Shown piece after piece: positions 24,360-36,300 of a stretch of 64,000 bases of DNA (position 1 is its first letter; each line of letters starts with the position of its first letter). Source of the stretch: Sphagnum compactum (taxonomy: Eukaryota; Bryophyta; Sphagnopsida; Sphagnales). The position numbers and the translations under genes were made by a program. Under the pieces are notes generated by a model. That model had not been told where the DNA came from, did no database searches, and saw only the letters and a program-made list of their open reading frames with translations. The DNA lies in the NCBI GenBank assembly GCA_965153455.1, contig OZ234499.1:12706271-12770270 (forward strand), read 5' to 3'.

Positions 24360-24888
24360 ATTCTCTACCCAAATTTGAATTAAGAGGAGCTTTTCACAAC
24401 AACCCACTAATAAAATACAATGGTGTAAGTAATTAAGTAACTTATCAATTAATACAAATGTGACAAGCCTCACAATCACCACTTGAAATGCGGAAGAAGT
24501 TGGAGGAAAACAAATGGGAGGGTTAGAGGAAATGAAACGAGTGTAGCAAGCAAAAAACTTGAAAAGCCCTACTACTTTGCTTGTGATGAGAGAGTTTCCA
24601 CAAAATTTGCCAATAATTAGGTCCCCAGAAAAACCTCTACTTACACCACAATTAAAAAGCAAAACAAGAGTAAAATTTTGGGGTTCTTTTCCGCACTTTC
24701 CAAAATTAAACAGGAGCAGGGGTCTTAACTTCTTCGTTACTATCAAAGGGGTCACAACCAGTGGTACAAATGGTACAAACGGTGGATGTTCTTCTTGCAT
24801 ATAAAATAACCCTCCTCACACAATCCATTTTTGAGCTGAAGCTGAGAAGATCATGAGCAAAAGATCAACTCCCTTAGCATATAAATAG

Positions 24889-27800
24889 CTAACTATATCG
24901 TTCTGAACTCAAGGTGCCAGAATCAGTGCTCTGAGGAAAAGAGCTCATCTCCCATCCTTGTGTTGTTGTGTCTGCCAATGTCATTAATTGTACCACCACA
25001 AACCGCATTGTGGGTCTATTCCTTGCATTTGCTCTCGTGCAATGTTCAGCTAACTGTGCAACCTGGAACTCAACACACATGTAACAAGAATGTACTCAAT
25101 GCCTAACCATTTCAGTCAGTCTTCAGGGAATCAGTGAGATGACCTCATGCTAATAAGGTTAATGAAATTCCCAGACTCACAATTGAGAGGCCTTTACAGA
25201 AAAAGCACAGTAAGAAGAATAAGAGAACAAAAGAAAAGAAATGAGTTCGACAGGAACTATAAAGCAATATGTAATCCATGTCGGGTACTGACCTTCCAAA
25301 CTGCATCCAGTGGATAGTCATCCTTCAGTGCAGGGTCCAGAAGACCTGGCAATTTTTCTTTGCCATTAGGGTCATGTACTACCTGTTCAAACTGCAACCC
25401 AAGGCATGCACACCAAAAACAGTTCTTTAGAAAATCTGTCAACCAAGCAAGCCACGTCGAAAAATATGATGATAAACTCCAGTTTTAAGAAAGTTGATCT
25501 CTTTCCTCCAGCTTACAACCCTTGCCTATCAGACACATTCATCAGACACTAATAGGGTAGGAAGAAGAAAAAAACACACCAAAGATGTGAGAGTTCTGCC
25601 CTGTGAGCTGCCAGATTGTGGCAATGAAGTACCCAAATCTCCTTGTAAAATGGCAACCCGTCCAGAGATCATCTCATACAGAACAACACCAAATGAGAAG
25701 ACATCCACCTTTGGTGATATCTCCCCATAGAGAGCATACCTGACAAACCACAGAGAATTGTAGCCATTTGAGATCATACAAGGACAAACATGAACATGAC
25801 TGATCAGGGAAACACGTAACAGGAACTGTACCACTAAGAACAATCTGGAGCGTAGGTACATGATATAAAACCAGCGAAATGGAGGGCAGCACTTACTCTG
25901 GTGGCATGTACCTGCACAAACCAAGCCAACAATGAAATCAGACTCCAAAGATCAAGGGAACTTCACATTACTACTTTGAACTTCAGTGTTGGAAAACTTC
26001 AGTGTTGATGAACTTCAGTAATGGTTGGTGGCATGTACCCAAATGTCCCAACAATCCCATGAGTCCCAGTTCCCGACACTGTGAGCTTTGCTAGTCCAAA
26101 GTCTGCCACCTGCCATGCACAAGCTCTCAGTTTTATAAATTTCTGTCTACACCCACCACAATTGATCATCATAAAACGGGGGAATTAGGATTTTGATGGT
26201 TTTGGGTAGCATGCCAACATTCCAAATCATGGGTTCCTTGACATTATTATAGTGGGAATGTAGGTGTAGGGTGAAGCTCTCAAACTTGCAAGAGAACACT
26301 TTTTCCTCTAAATTGGAAAAAGGGTTTGTCTGACCTTTGCATGTAAGTCCCTCTCAATGAGGATATTTGCCGACTTTATGTCACGATGGATATATGTTGG
26401 TTTGATGTGCTCATGGATGTACTCCAACCCTCGAGCAGCATCCAGAGCTATTTGAACTCTCTGCGACCATGTTAGCGGGGGCATCACTGCTCCAAAACCC
26501 AGGACCACAAACACAGCATTGGTGCCACAAGTGCTATGCATAATGCATATTGTATAACAATCATGGACAAAGTCTGAAGCTCATCAGGAAGAAAGAAGTG
26601 ATCATTTACATACCCACCTACAAAGCCAATTTTTCCGCAGAAACCAGCTCACAATACCAGATGAGATAGAGAACTTCTCTAACACATGGAAAAACAATTG
26701 TTGGTACCTTTCCCATGCAGATGTTGATCCAGGGTTCCATTCTCAATGTACTCATAGACAAGAAACAAATGTTGGTCGGTGCAGTATCCAATCAATTGAA
26801 CCTGTGACAGCCATACCCACACACCCTATGTCAAAGGGTTTAGGATTTAGTCAAAGGAAAGTCCTCTGTGCTGCACTTGACATTCATGTCTTCAGAAACA
26901 AATCAGTCAATTGGCAGTCATTCTGATTTCCAAATGCTAGGGACAAGAGCTGAAGACCAACACAAGAGAAAAAGAAATATACCAAATTGGTGTGATGAAC
27001 ATGGGTCAGAACTTGAAGCTCTGCCAAGAATGCCTTGGTTGCCTGGAGAGTCATCTTCTTGATGGCCAGCTTCTGCAATCACAAGACAAGAAGAGAATCT
27101 AGTTAGCATTAGCTGTATCAACCCCCAAAAGGGTCAAAGCCGAACTGATCAAACGCCCTTAGAAGTGAAACCAACAATCACAAAAACCAAAGCTGATGAT
27201 GTCTTTTGTGGGATAATATTGCACCTGATTGTGTATTTCACCAAAATACACAGAGGCGAAGCCCCCTTGACCAATCTTGTGGGAGATACTGAAGTTATCC
27301 GTGGCTGCAGCCAGCTCTTCGTACGAGAACTCAACAGATTTACGTTCAGCCAACATCAAAGACACATCTCTTGCATTCTTGTTTGCCGAAATTGCTCTTG
27401 CTGACAATCCTACAAAGGTTTAGATGGATCCGGAATACCATATCAATAATACTGGCAGAATCCATTCATATTGTGCAACCCATTCTTGCATCTGATTCAA
27501 GCTAGAAATTAGTGACAATAATCTCCATTTTCAGCTGGGTATTCAAGCTAGAAATTAGTGACAATACTCAATTTTCAGCTGGGAATTCAAACTAGAAATT
27601 AGCAACGATACACATTCCAACAGCACAATAATGAAGGAATCAGTTTTCCACAAACAGGGACAAAGGCTTCACCATCCTGACTATGAGCAGCTGAAGACCT
27701 TAACAGCTGGAGCTCTTGCTTTCTAGGGTTTTTGATGCAGCAACAATAGAGGCCAAGTGCAATTGCTGCACCCAAAACAAGTGCCCCAACAAGGGGTCCC

Positions 27801-29525
27801 ACAATTACACCAACATTAACCCCATTCCCGTTTGAGCTCGTACCTGCACATACATACCAAAATAATGGTGATTCATTTCATCACTTCAGCTGCACAAAAA
27901 GAGGGTGGTCTCAAAAAGCATAGAAGAGAAAGATGGGAGTACTATGGGCAAATGTTCTTGTTTCCAGAGGGACCCAAAACCATGTCAGGGAAAAAAATAT
28001 TTCAATCTTGAGGAGAAGGTAGATGGGTTTACCCGGTGAGCTGGTACTACTGCACACAGAACAGATACAAGAGCACATCCAACAAAGTGTCAGATTGTGA
28101 ATTAAGGCATGAACATAGCTATGTGCTAACACAAGAACTTTGAGTTTTTGAAACTAAAACTCTGGGCACTACAAATACTTTATGCTACTGCCACCAAAAC
28201 CAACACTGTGACTGCCATGAGACTTCCAGCACACTCCTATTGCAAGAAGGAAACTCAGATCTACTACAAACACTGAATCAGACCCACAGTAAGAAAAATT
28301 GGAAGAATATGGAACAACTGTAGCTTCAAAATGGAAAGTGAACTCACACATTGAAGGGTGGATATATGCCATCTCCATCTGAAGAACAGAAGATAGACAA
28401 GCAACCACAACCTGTGTTAGGCTACAGAATGACACCATCCAGAGGACGTAAAACACAGACCATCAAAACTGAAGTGTACTAATAACCATGGGATGACATT
28501 GCAATCACTCACAACTACCACTGTAAGACCTGCTTGATAGATACTGAGGCAAAACACAAAGACTGTTCTTCACTCCAAAAACTTGTTGGAATCTTCTTAT
28601 TTGACAACACAACTTGGGAGGAAACCATGTTGCAGCTTTTCATGACTAGTAAAAGAAAAACTCAAAATTTCTGAGTTCAATTGAGTGGGTCCAATTACCT
28701 TTTGCAGGAACAAAGAGGATAGAAGATGTTCGCAATGACAAAACGTTGACACCAGGGTTGTACTGTTGCAGTAGAGATTCGGTAATATTGAATGTTGAGG
28801 CGATGCTTGAACCATTGTCAACATTTTGGACAACATAGGTGGCAAAAAAACCGTACTTTGTACTGACTAACGGATTGCCACATGTGCAGTTGACAGGAAT
28901 CTGCAACAATTTCCCTACTTGAATAGAGTTCGGATTCGAAACACCTGATGCAGCATCAATCCAATCAAGCTGTGTAAACCGCTCATATATTCCACTTGCT
29001 ATGTAAGTCAGATTATCACCACTCTGGACCTGCAAATTCAACAGCCCAATATCAGAACTCAAAGAAGTACAAGTCTTTGAAATACAAAACAGGCAACCAC
29101 CCAGTAAGCCAAAACTAGAGCAAGGAAACCTTGTACCGAATGTTGATCACTTGCTATACTCATCAAGAAGAGGAGGTTGGTTTTACCAAATAGCTGAATT
29201 GGTTGAGCAGTTGATCATTTGTGCAAGAGCAAGTAAATGGAATGTAGATTGGATTGCCAGTTAGGATGATGTTAACATTCGTTATATTCGGGTTGTAGGT
29301 TTGTATAAGGCTAGTGGATGTCTGGAAGTGGTTACTTATATCCGCCAAAGTATCACCCTGCTGCACTATATAGTACAGTGCTGCCGTACATCCTGTTGGT
29401 GGCACACAAGTAGATTCAACCTTCAGGAACTCCACTGGACTCCAGGGAGTGATGAGGAATACATATGCTAGTATATAATAAGCAGGCAGCACTCGTCGAA
29501 TCCCCAGTTGAAAATTGAGTTGCAT
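24889..29525 (-). CDS. CERK1: LysM receptor-like kinase, CERK1/LYK1 type (chitin receptor kinase)
   Basis: Plasma-membrane kinase that binds chitin oligomers and related glycans and starts defence or symbiosis signalling. Fourteen exons in coding order: 29187-29525, 28699-29029, 28348-28378, 28033-28049, 27673-27843, 27225-27409, 26983-27072, 26708-26801, 26335-26486, 26039-26109, 25897-25911, 25580-25739, 25293-25391, 24889-25062. They join without a frame break into 642 aa. A signal peptide (residues 1 to about 30) precedes three LysM domains (about 50-97, 114-160, 172-222) separated by CxC pairs (C99/C101, C161/C163). A transmembrane helix spans about 248-272. The kinase has GQGGFASV (343-350), ATP-binding Lys363, HRD at 453-455 and DFG at 473-475, so it is an active RD kinase. 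Upstream in-frame ATGs at 29600 and 29612 would add an unlikely extension. The exons of 31, 17 and 15 nt are unusual. Confidence 0.93.
25897..25911 (-). other. CERK1: 15-nt microexon of the LysM kinase (activation-segment PPE motif)
   Basis: GT-AG splicing that keeps the kinase frame requires a 15-nt exon completing Gly494 and supplying Tyr-Met-Pro-Pro and most of Glu499. These residues form the APE-type end of the activation segment. It is flanked by a TGCAG acceptor and a GTAAGT donor. The first 13 nt of the preceding intron, GTACATGCCACCA, are identical to the first 13 nt of the microexon. Confidence 0.8.
27490..27605. repeat. Tandem repeat (about 50 bp, 2-3 units) in a kinase intron
   Basis: Units beginning TTCAAGCTAGAAATTAG and ending TTTTCAGCTGGG recur three times in the intron between the transmembrane exon and the next exon. 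The third unit is partial. The repeat lies between splice sites and does not alter the protein. Confidence 0.75.
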
Positions 29526-30423
29526 CCCCAAACTCCAGTCTTGGCTAATAAGTATGGATTTCTGTAACCTACTCCCCAGACATTGTTGTTGATGATGCAT
29601 TCTTGCATGCATCTGTGCAGCAGCTCAGCATTTCCTGCTCTTGAATCTCTGCCACAAAAAGGATTAGCTGTTTTGTCCTCTGTGTTGAGTGAAGAGTCCT
29701 GTACTTTACTCCAAATTTGACCTAATCAGTCAGGATCACAGACTGACGAAATTTCTCCAAGCTTGCACAGACAGCTCTTTCCTTTCTCTTCTAGTGCTTC
29801 AGTCCATGAACAAACATACCCACAGCACACAAGTTACAAACAAATTCCCCTCAATTGAAAACCCTAAAATCCAATAACACACACACACACACCCATCACA
29901 CGTGACACCCTTGTTGCACTTCATACTTCTCCGTCCCAATTTTGCACAACCACAAAACAGAAAAAAAGCTACAGAAAACACAAAACCGAAACCAATTCTC
30001 CCAGATACACACACCCATGTTTTTGGGACTCCCACTTTCCCCAAGTCTTGGAAACCCAAATTTAGGAAAGAACAACAAAGTGGGTCACTTGGGAAGTCAA
30101 ATTAAGCAAAAGAATGTAACAGCTCCCCATGAAAACAAACACCCAATAAAGTTTCTGTTATCTACTTCTCTTTGGAATTGGAAAACTCAGATTCACAAAG
30201 CTTATTATATCCAGAGCTGGAAATCAGCAACACTAACTATGTTGTTCTTTCTTTCTGATCATCAAATAGGTCAACAACAATAGTAACAACAGCAATAACA
30301 GCAGCAGAAGCGGGCTTCAGAAGTTGCAGAAAAAGAATGGGAACTGGCACAAGAATCAAATGGGTGTTCAGATTTCATACCTCAGTAAAGAAGTTGCAGC
30401 TCCAAGATCTCTCTCTCTGTTTT

Positions 30424-30432
<9 letters not shown>

Positions 30433-30464
<32 letters not shown>
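30433..30464. repeat. (TC)n / (GA)n microsatellite upstream of the LysM kinase
   Basis: Sixteen TC units lie about 0.9 kb upstream of the kinase ATG; they read as GA on the gene's strand. They may lie in the leader or promoter, but no transcription start can be fixed. Confidence 0.9.
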
Positions 30465-30469
<5 letters not shown>

Positions 30470-33320
30470 ATTTCTGAACTCTCAAAAGCCACAATTCTTT
30501 TTTAGTCTACTAGTTGTTACCAGATGAAACAAACCATTACAAGCTGTTTGGGTGTTATGGGTGCTACCTGATAATTTCTAGAACTATGGGAGCAGTGAAG
30601 TGAACTTTCCAAAGGGCTAATGGTCATGAGTCCCCCCACCTACCCATCTGATCATTGGGTTGAGGTTGTGGAACCCAGCTAGCAGCTTGGCCTTTGTTCC
30701 TCAGGCTAGCAAGTCACAATACCTTAAGCTGTCATCATCACATACCCTTACTACCTTGGCACCTTCCACACTAATAATACTACTTTCAGAAATGTTGAAA
30801 ACATCAAAAAACGGCTTTTTTCAAATCACAAGAAATTGTGAATGGGAAATGTTGAAATCTTCAAGCATGTTCTATTTGCTGGAATGAAATTTTCCAAAAC
30901 TAATTAATTGCTTAATTATTGAACAAACATGTGTCAAAGCTGCCAAGGTAGTAAAAGGTGAAGTTGTGATGTATGTGTGAAAGCTTTTGGTCTTTGGACT
31001 CTTCCTAGTCACACTAGCTAGCTTCTTCCACTGTCATTATATAATGGGTATACCTAGATGATTGTGCAACTACTGGTTTCAATCAGTGTTGGACTTGTAT
31101 GGACTTTTGCACATACCAAACTGGTCTTGATAGGTTTTCTTTTTCTTTCTTTTTTTGTTCCCATACTTGGCAGGTGGTGCTGGTACATAATGGTTATTTT
31201 TTTTAACTTTCATACCTTTCTAGTACTGGTATTAGGTGGAGGATGTTATATGTTTATGTTATATATGAGGATGAAATAAGGGTCGGGGGATGTTATTTTC
31301 CCCAACCCCATCAAACTTTTTGCAGGCTTTGTCATTTTGTGATCTGCGTGGTTCATGTTTTAATGTTTTGCACCACACAACAAAATTTACATGTTCTGCA
31401 AGTACCACCAAAATTGGTGGAAAAACTAGTTTGGGTCCCCCATATTTCGTTTTGTAAAATTTCATTCCCAATAACGCGTTTGATGCCCTATTACGCCGAA
31501 ACTAGCCAGTCTCGCCCCTAATCGCCTGACTTTACCGATAACTTTATTGATTCTGTTGTTATTGATCTTTCATTATCGGTGTAGAAGTTAGAACCAGTGT
31601 GGGACTGGGTTGGGATCTTGATCTTGTGAAAGGTCTTAGGATTTTCTATTAATGTTGGGGATGAGAGCTTGCCATTAAAAACCATGTGGTCATTCAATGA
31701 GTGAGAGTGAGTTTGGAGAGATTTTGATCCACCTGAATTTTTAGCATTTTTATTATACCAAGTAGCAAGTTGTTAGTATAAGGAATTAGGGAGTTGGAAT
31801 ATATTAGATTGTGATTCAGTTTATTTTCTTTGTGTAATGTAGCACATTGTTTGTTTGAGTAGAAATTTGGTTCCCCTCTTTTTAGTGGCTACACCAGTTC
31901 CATGTAAACATTACACATTACCGCAAATTTTTTTAATTGACGATTTATTGCCAAATTTTTGACGTTACGAAATTAACCAAGGAAAGATTGAAAGGGCATC
32001 GCCATCTAAACACCTCTTTCACTAATCTTGTAGCCAATACCTCATATTAGTTAATGATATAAATATTGTTGTAGCCAATACGTGTACCACATTTCTTGTC
32101 TCAATTTTCCTCTTATTGCCATAAGTGCACCAAATTTGCAATAATGATTGCCAGTCATGTGATATTCTACATTTCCTAAAAAAATCCCTGCATTGCCCTA
32201 CATTAGATATTTTATAAATAGGAAGTTTTATATCAAATTAAAATCGAGGTTTATATAGATATGAAGTTCAACAACTAGAAAAAAAAAGGAATTTAACTTT
32301 GATATTGAGTCTACTTGTCAACTTTATCGCAAAAAAAATAAATCGATTGTGTCTATATAAAAAAATCTCTCTTTTTCTTTAAGAATGTTTTTTTCACGAT
32401 TTCAATTTTGAGTTGAAATCTTGCAAAAGACTTGTTCTAATGTTCGATTCTTCTCGAAGTTCCGACAAAAAGATGTGAGCTTGGGTCCAAATCACAAAAA
32501 CTTAACCAAGAGTTAACCTCAAACCCTCGATTTTAACACCGAAAACCAAATTCCCTCACAACACTAGTTAGGACACCATGGTGAAATAGAATGCATAGTC
32601 GTCAACCCCTTAAGGTAGGACTACCAAAGGTTTGTTCACCCATCTCTGGCAGTTATCAAAAACAGGGGGAGACCCATGACGGTTATCAGGGTGGTCTCAG
32701 GGTTCCTAATCGTGTTCTCAAAAATCAAAGAATAATTTTTTAATAATATATATATAACCACAATTTTCAAAATATTCGCAAAATAAAATAGATGGCTTTA
32801 TAACCGACGGTTCTTTCATCCGCTGGTTCATGAAAAAACGATCGGTTAGAAATGCAGCTATTTGAGGATTTTGAAATAACCTGAACTAAGCTAGCGGTTT
32901 TTATATTCTAATTTTTCTTCAAAAAACCCGAACCAAAAAAAACTCTCGGTCCCTCAAATATTTGAAAAACTGGAACCCATGGTTATTAACCTGAAATTCT
33001 ATTCCTAAAATTGGCTGCCATTATTTTTGGCCTGGACTCATAGCCCTTCCCAAGAACACCCTACCTATTAACCTAAAACCAGATACGTGCACAACATTGG
33101 TTCAAACCTTCAAACCCTAAACCTAATTTCCTTCCACATCCTAATCTTTCTTTTCAAAGTTGGGTACTCAAATATGTATATAACTGGAAGGACACCTACA
33201 TGTTCCTACAAACTTGAAGAAGTACTCCGAGTACAAGGTACAAATACACCAAAAGGTCGTGGTATACGATCGATTCAACATATGTTGGACTTTTACTTGG
33301 CAAAACAAAAAAGAATCAAT

Positions 33321-33420
33321 AAAAACTTTAGAGTACAAAAAAACTTGAGATTTTCAACATTTTTGTACTCTAAAGTTTTTTTAAAATCTCAAATTTTAAT
33401 TTGTACTCTGAAGATTTTTT
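33321..33420. repeat. Nested inverted repeats (hairpin)
   Basis: Arms 33321-33340 and 33361-33380 are perfect 20-bp inverse copies around the word TTTAGAGTAC, with a 20-bp loop. A second pair (CTTGAGATTTT / AAAATCTCAA) overlaps it, and a third copy of the arm word follows near 33.40 kb. AT-rich, no coding content. Confidence 0.8.
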
Positions 33421-33732
33421 TGTTTTCGCAAGGAGCCATTTTGATTGGCCCATCACAACACAAATCAGTGGAACATTACCCCACTTTCTACTTTTTGACT
33501 TGTATGGTGTAGGAAAGGTAGGGCCTAGCATTTTTGTAAACAATAACAATGTAGGCATGCTAAGTTACTAACTTATACTTGCTATATAATACATTCTCAT
33601 GTGCCTTTGTACCTATTTATGCAAATGAAATCATAGCACACATGAGCAAACTCATGGATTAAGTGTTTTAATGGTTGTGTACATTTTATTCCTATGGAAG
33701 CTTCTATAATGTCAAGATGCTATGAAAAAGTT

Positions 33733-33757
33733 GGGGGGGGGGGGGGGGGAGGGGGGA
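33733..33757. repeat. Poly-G tract
   Basis: Seventeen consecutive G (33733-33749) are followed by A and six more G. It is one of several long plus-strand G runs in the window. Confidence 0.9.
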
Positions 33758-34089
33758 AAGAAAGGAATTCTTGCTAGAAAAGGAGGGTATTCAAGTTGTA
33801 AGAAATCTTTTACCATTTGACCTAATGATGTATGTGGTAGATAGATTGGTCATTGAACACTTTGTAGCTCAAAGCTTTGAGTTGGGGTTCAGTGACCGTG
33901 CATTTGATGTCCTTGGCCTTCCAAGATTTTTGGTAGGGCATTTGTCTAGTCATTAGTAGTCTTTTATAGACACCACATTAGGTAAGAAATGCAAAAGTTA
34001 GGGCCTACTGAAGTGGGTGGGGGTCTTTGAAAAAAAAAACCAGACATAGAACACACTTTGCTTGGGGTTTTTCCAACAGTGTAGAAAAC

Positions 34090-34500
34090 AGGAAAATTTC
34101 CCCATTTCTTTGAGGTGGGAGAAGAGACTTTCTTTGGACACCAAAATTTTCAACACTTGCAGTACCTTCCACTTGTTGACAAATACCTCAAAGGAAAATA
34201 AGGAAGTTTCCCCATTTCTTGAGGGGGGGGGGGGAAGAGACTATCTTAGACACCATCATTTTGAACACTTTTGGCACCTTCCACTTGTTAACAAATACCT
34301 CAAAGGAAAATAAGGAAATTTCCCCATTTCTTGAAGGGGGGGGGGGGGGGAAAGAGAATATCTTTTGACACCAAGATTTTCAACACTTGTGGTGCCTTCC
34401 ACTTGTTGACAAATACCTCAAAGGAAAATAAGGAAATTTCCCCATTTCTTGAGGGCGGGGGGTTGGGGAGGAGAAGAGACTATCTTTAGACACCATCATC
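34090..34500. repeat. Minisatellite of 110-118 bp units with internal poly-G
   Basis: Four units are phased by TTTCCCCATTTCTT at 34097, 34207, 34319 and 34437. Each contains a G-rich core (up to 15 G), ACACCA, and CCTTCCACTTGTT followed by ACAAATACCTCAAAGG. Unit length varies mainly in the G run. The last unit is cut short near 34500. Confidence 0.9.
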
Positions 34501-34840
34501 TAGTCGGTACCCGTGACCTTCGGGCACTGTGAAGTCCCCCGGTTTCTTTAAACTTGGTTCATGTTTTGTATAATAAAAATAAAGTGTTTCTTTTTCACTT
34601 TTATATTTTTATTTATTTGGATGCAAGTTTGAAGTTTGGAGAAAGAAGATACACCTCATTCTTTTTCAAGTAGGGCTTTTCTTCATTATTATAAGTTTTA
34701 TTTTTTTAATTTTTGACTCTTTATTTGGTTTCTTCATTTTTGTAAATTTTTTACTGTATTTCCCTTTCCTTGTTTCATTTGTTTCCATTCCTTTTTTATA
34801 GCTTTTGCGTTTTTACTTTTTACTTTTTTTATGTTTGTTT

Positions 34841-35317
34841 ATGGCTTGTCTTCCAAGTATTCTTTGACAGCACTGTGGTATGCATTGTGCGTGTGTGCGT
34901 GCAAGATTGGGTGTGAATCAAAACCCATCATTCCATTTGTCTTTCCCAGAAAGATGAAGCTTTTGCCACTGCTGTCAAATACATGTCTAAAGAAGAAAGT
35001 TTGTACAATGTCAGGAGTTTTGCTCTACTGAATTATGAAGCTTCAGTTACCACATTCATAGATTGATGTATGTGAGAGCTTGAAGCAAAGCAATAAAAAA
35101 TTGGAAAGAAAGCTGCAAGCAACATGGCTGACTGCGGTAGGTACATACTTACCTAGAACAAAAGGAACAAACTTCTCCAATGCTCTAGAGTCTGCAACAG
35201 CTTTCCTTTGTATATTGTTTTGAGATCACAGGAAGTATTCAAGTATCATCATCATCAACAGGGTGTAAGGCATCATGAGAAATTCATTGGCATCAGTATT
35301 CAAGTGTTAGTGTCAAA

Positions 35318-35372
<55 letters not shown>

Positions 35373-35740
35373 TCTTGTTCTTACAAAAACTTTTGGAGCA
35401 GCTGCTGCATTGGGAAGAAAATGCCCTTTGTGATCCATGTCTTCATTCTGGTGATGAGTGTGTTTGTATAGGTAGTAGAACAGCAATGCTCCTAAAACTG
35501 TGTCTGCAAATTCAAAGCGCTCACATAATTTCAAAGGGGTAGACACCTGAAGCTTATGTACACAGCAGTAGCAGCAAGGACGACACCACAACTGATCTAA
35601 GATTGTTGAGAACCTCTGGATCTCGTTACTATGTTCAGAAACTAACAGGATTGTTGCCATCACTACCAAAGTGGATAACTTGAGCAGTAATTTTGATACA
35701 GATCCAGATGCAGTTTGTTGATTGAAATGCAATTGCATTG
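34841..35740 (-). other. Unrecognised minus-strand open segments with splice signals
   Basis: A 141-codon open frame (35313-35738) contains a splice-bounded segment, 35385-35503, with acceptor TTTGCAG and donor GTAAGA. That segment starts with a hydrophobic stretch (TVLGALLFYYLYKH). Further down the strand, an acceptor CTTCTTTAG near 34976 opens a frame running about 45 codons to 34841. The phases do not join simply, and no family is recognised. It may be the 3' part of a gene starting in the GC-rich island at 36.3-37.6 kb, or chance. Confidence 0.2.
35322..35370. repeat. (GA)n microsatellite
   Basis: An uninterrupted run of about 24 GA units. The Ser-Leu repeat in the minus-strand frame across it is a by-product of the microsatellite. 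Confidence 0.95.
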
Positions 35741-35794
35741 CACATGCCTACAGGAAGAAAGCTTGAACAAAAGGAATGCAAAATACATGCACTG

Positions 35795-35796
<2 letters not shown>

Positions 35797-35824
<28 letters not shown>
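35797..35824. repeat. (AC)n microsatellite
   Basis: Fourteen AC units between unique sequences. Open frames across it with alternating His-Thr or Cys-Val are repeat artefacts. Confidence 0.95.
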
Positions 35825-35826
<2 letters not shown>

Positions 35827-35939
35827 CTTGCACAATGCAGACACAGATGGTCATACAAATGCAAACAAAAGAAGCAAATGAGAAACCATATAAACACAGA
35901 TGCAATCATGGATATAAAACTCACATAGACATGCATGTG

Positions 35940-36300
35940 CATGAAGCTCCCCTATGTTACAGAAGAAGCATCAGCCTCAAGAGGCCCCCTGTGTTGCATA
36001 AGAAGCATCAGAAGAAGCCCTCATCATCATCATCATCATCATGAAGCTCTCTGTGTTGCAGAAGAAGCATAAGAAGAAGCCTCACTCATCATCAGCATAA
36101 AGCTCCCCTGTGTTGCAGAAGAAGCATCAGAAGAAGCCCTCATGATGATGATGATGATGAAGCTCCACTGTGTTGCAGAAGAAACATCATCATCTGCATC
36201 CTTCTGCATCATCATCATCATCATCATCATCATTATGAAGCTCTCCCCTGGTTGGTTGCAGAAGAAGCATGATCATCATCACCATCATGATGCGAGGATG
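35940..36300. repeat. Minisatellite of about 55-60 bp units carrying ATC or ATG triplet runs
   Basis: Five to six units share AAGCTC(C/T)CC, TGTGTTGCAGAAGAAGCAT and AGAAGAAGCC. Each ends in a triplet run. Runs at about 36020-36042 and 36206-36235 read ATC on the plus strand, while the unit at about 36141-36162 reads ATG, so the triplet block is inverted between units. Translated frames give poly-Ser, poly-His or poly-Met and are not evidence of a gene. Confidence 0.85.

Larger units (their letters stand above)
18241..24888. other. Intergenic DNA between PLD and the LysM kinase
   Basis: No recognisable gene over about 6.6 kb. It includes PLD upstream DNA, a 67-bp direct duplication (19.81-19.95 kb), a CA run (22.18 kb), a 159-bp direct duplication (22.49-22.81 kb) and a CT run (24.34 kb). 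A 118-codon open frame at 22.68-23.04 kb spans part of the duplication and has no known motif. A copy of the window's AT-rich dispersed repeat lies near 22.07-22.14 kb. Confidence 0.6.
29526..33720. other. LysM kinase 5' flank and intergenic DNA
   Basis: The first kilobase is kinase leader and promoter. A pure TC run at 30433-30464 (GA on the coding strand) is the sort of element often found in plant leaders and core promoters. Beyond about 31 kb no gene is recognised. A short GC-richer patch at 31.46-31.56 kb contains CGATAA/TTATCG inverted words. A nested hairpin lies at 33.32-33.42 kb. Open frames at 29.9-30.3 and 33.09-33.51 kb show no motif. Confidence 0.55.

Noticed and set aside
14655-29525. 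A functional cluster of PLD and LysM kinase for chitin signalling
   Set aside because: They lie about 7 kb apart on the same strand, but nothing in the sequence shows shared control; proximity alone is not evidence.
29526-29612. Upstream in-frame ATGs at 29600 and 29612 as the LysM kinase start
   Set aside because: They would place about 29 polar residues before the signal peptide; the ATG at 29525 gives a normal secretory N-terminus. First-AUG use cannot be fully excluded.
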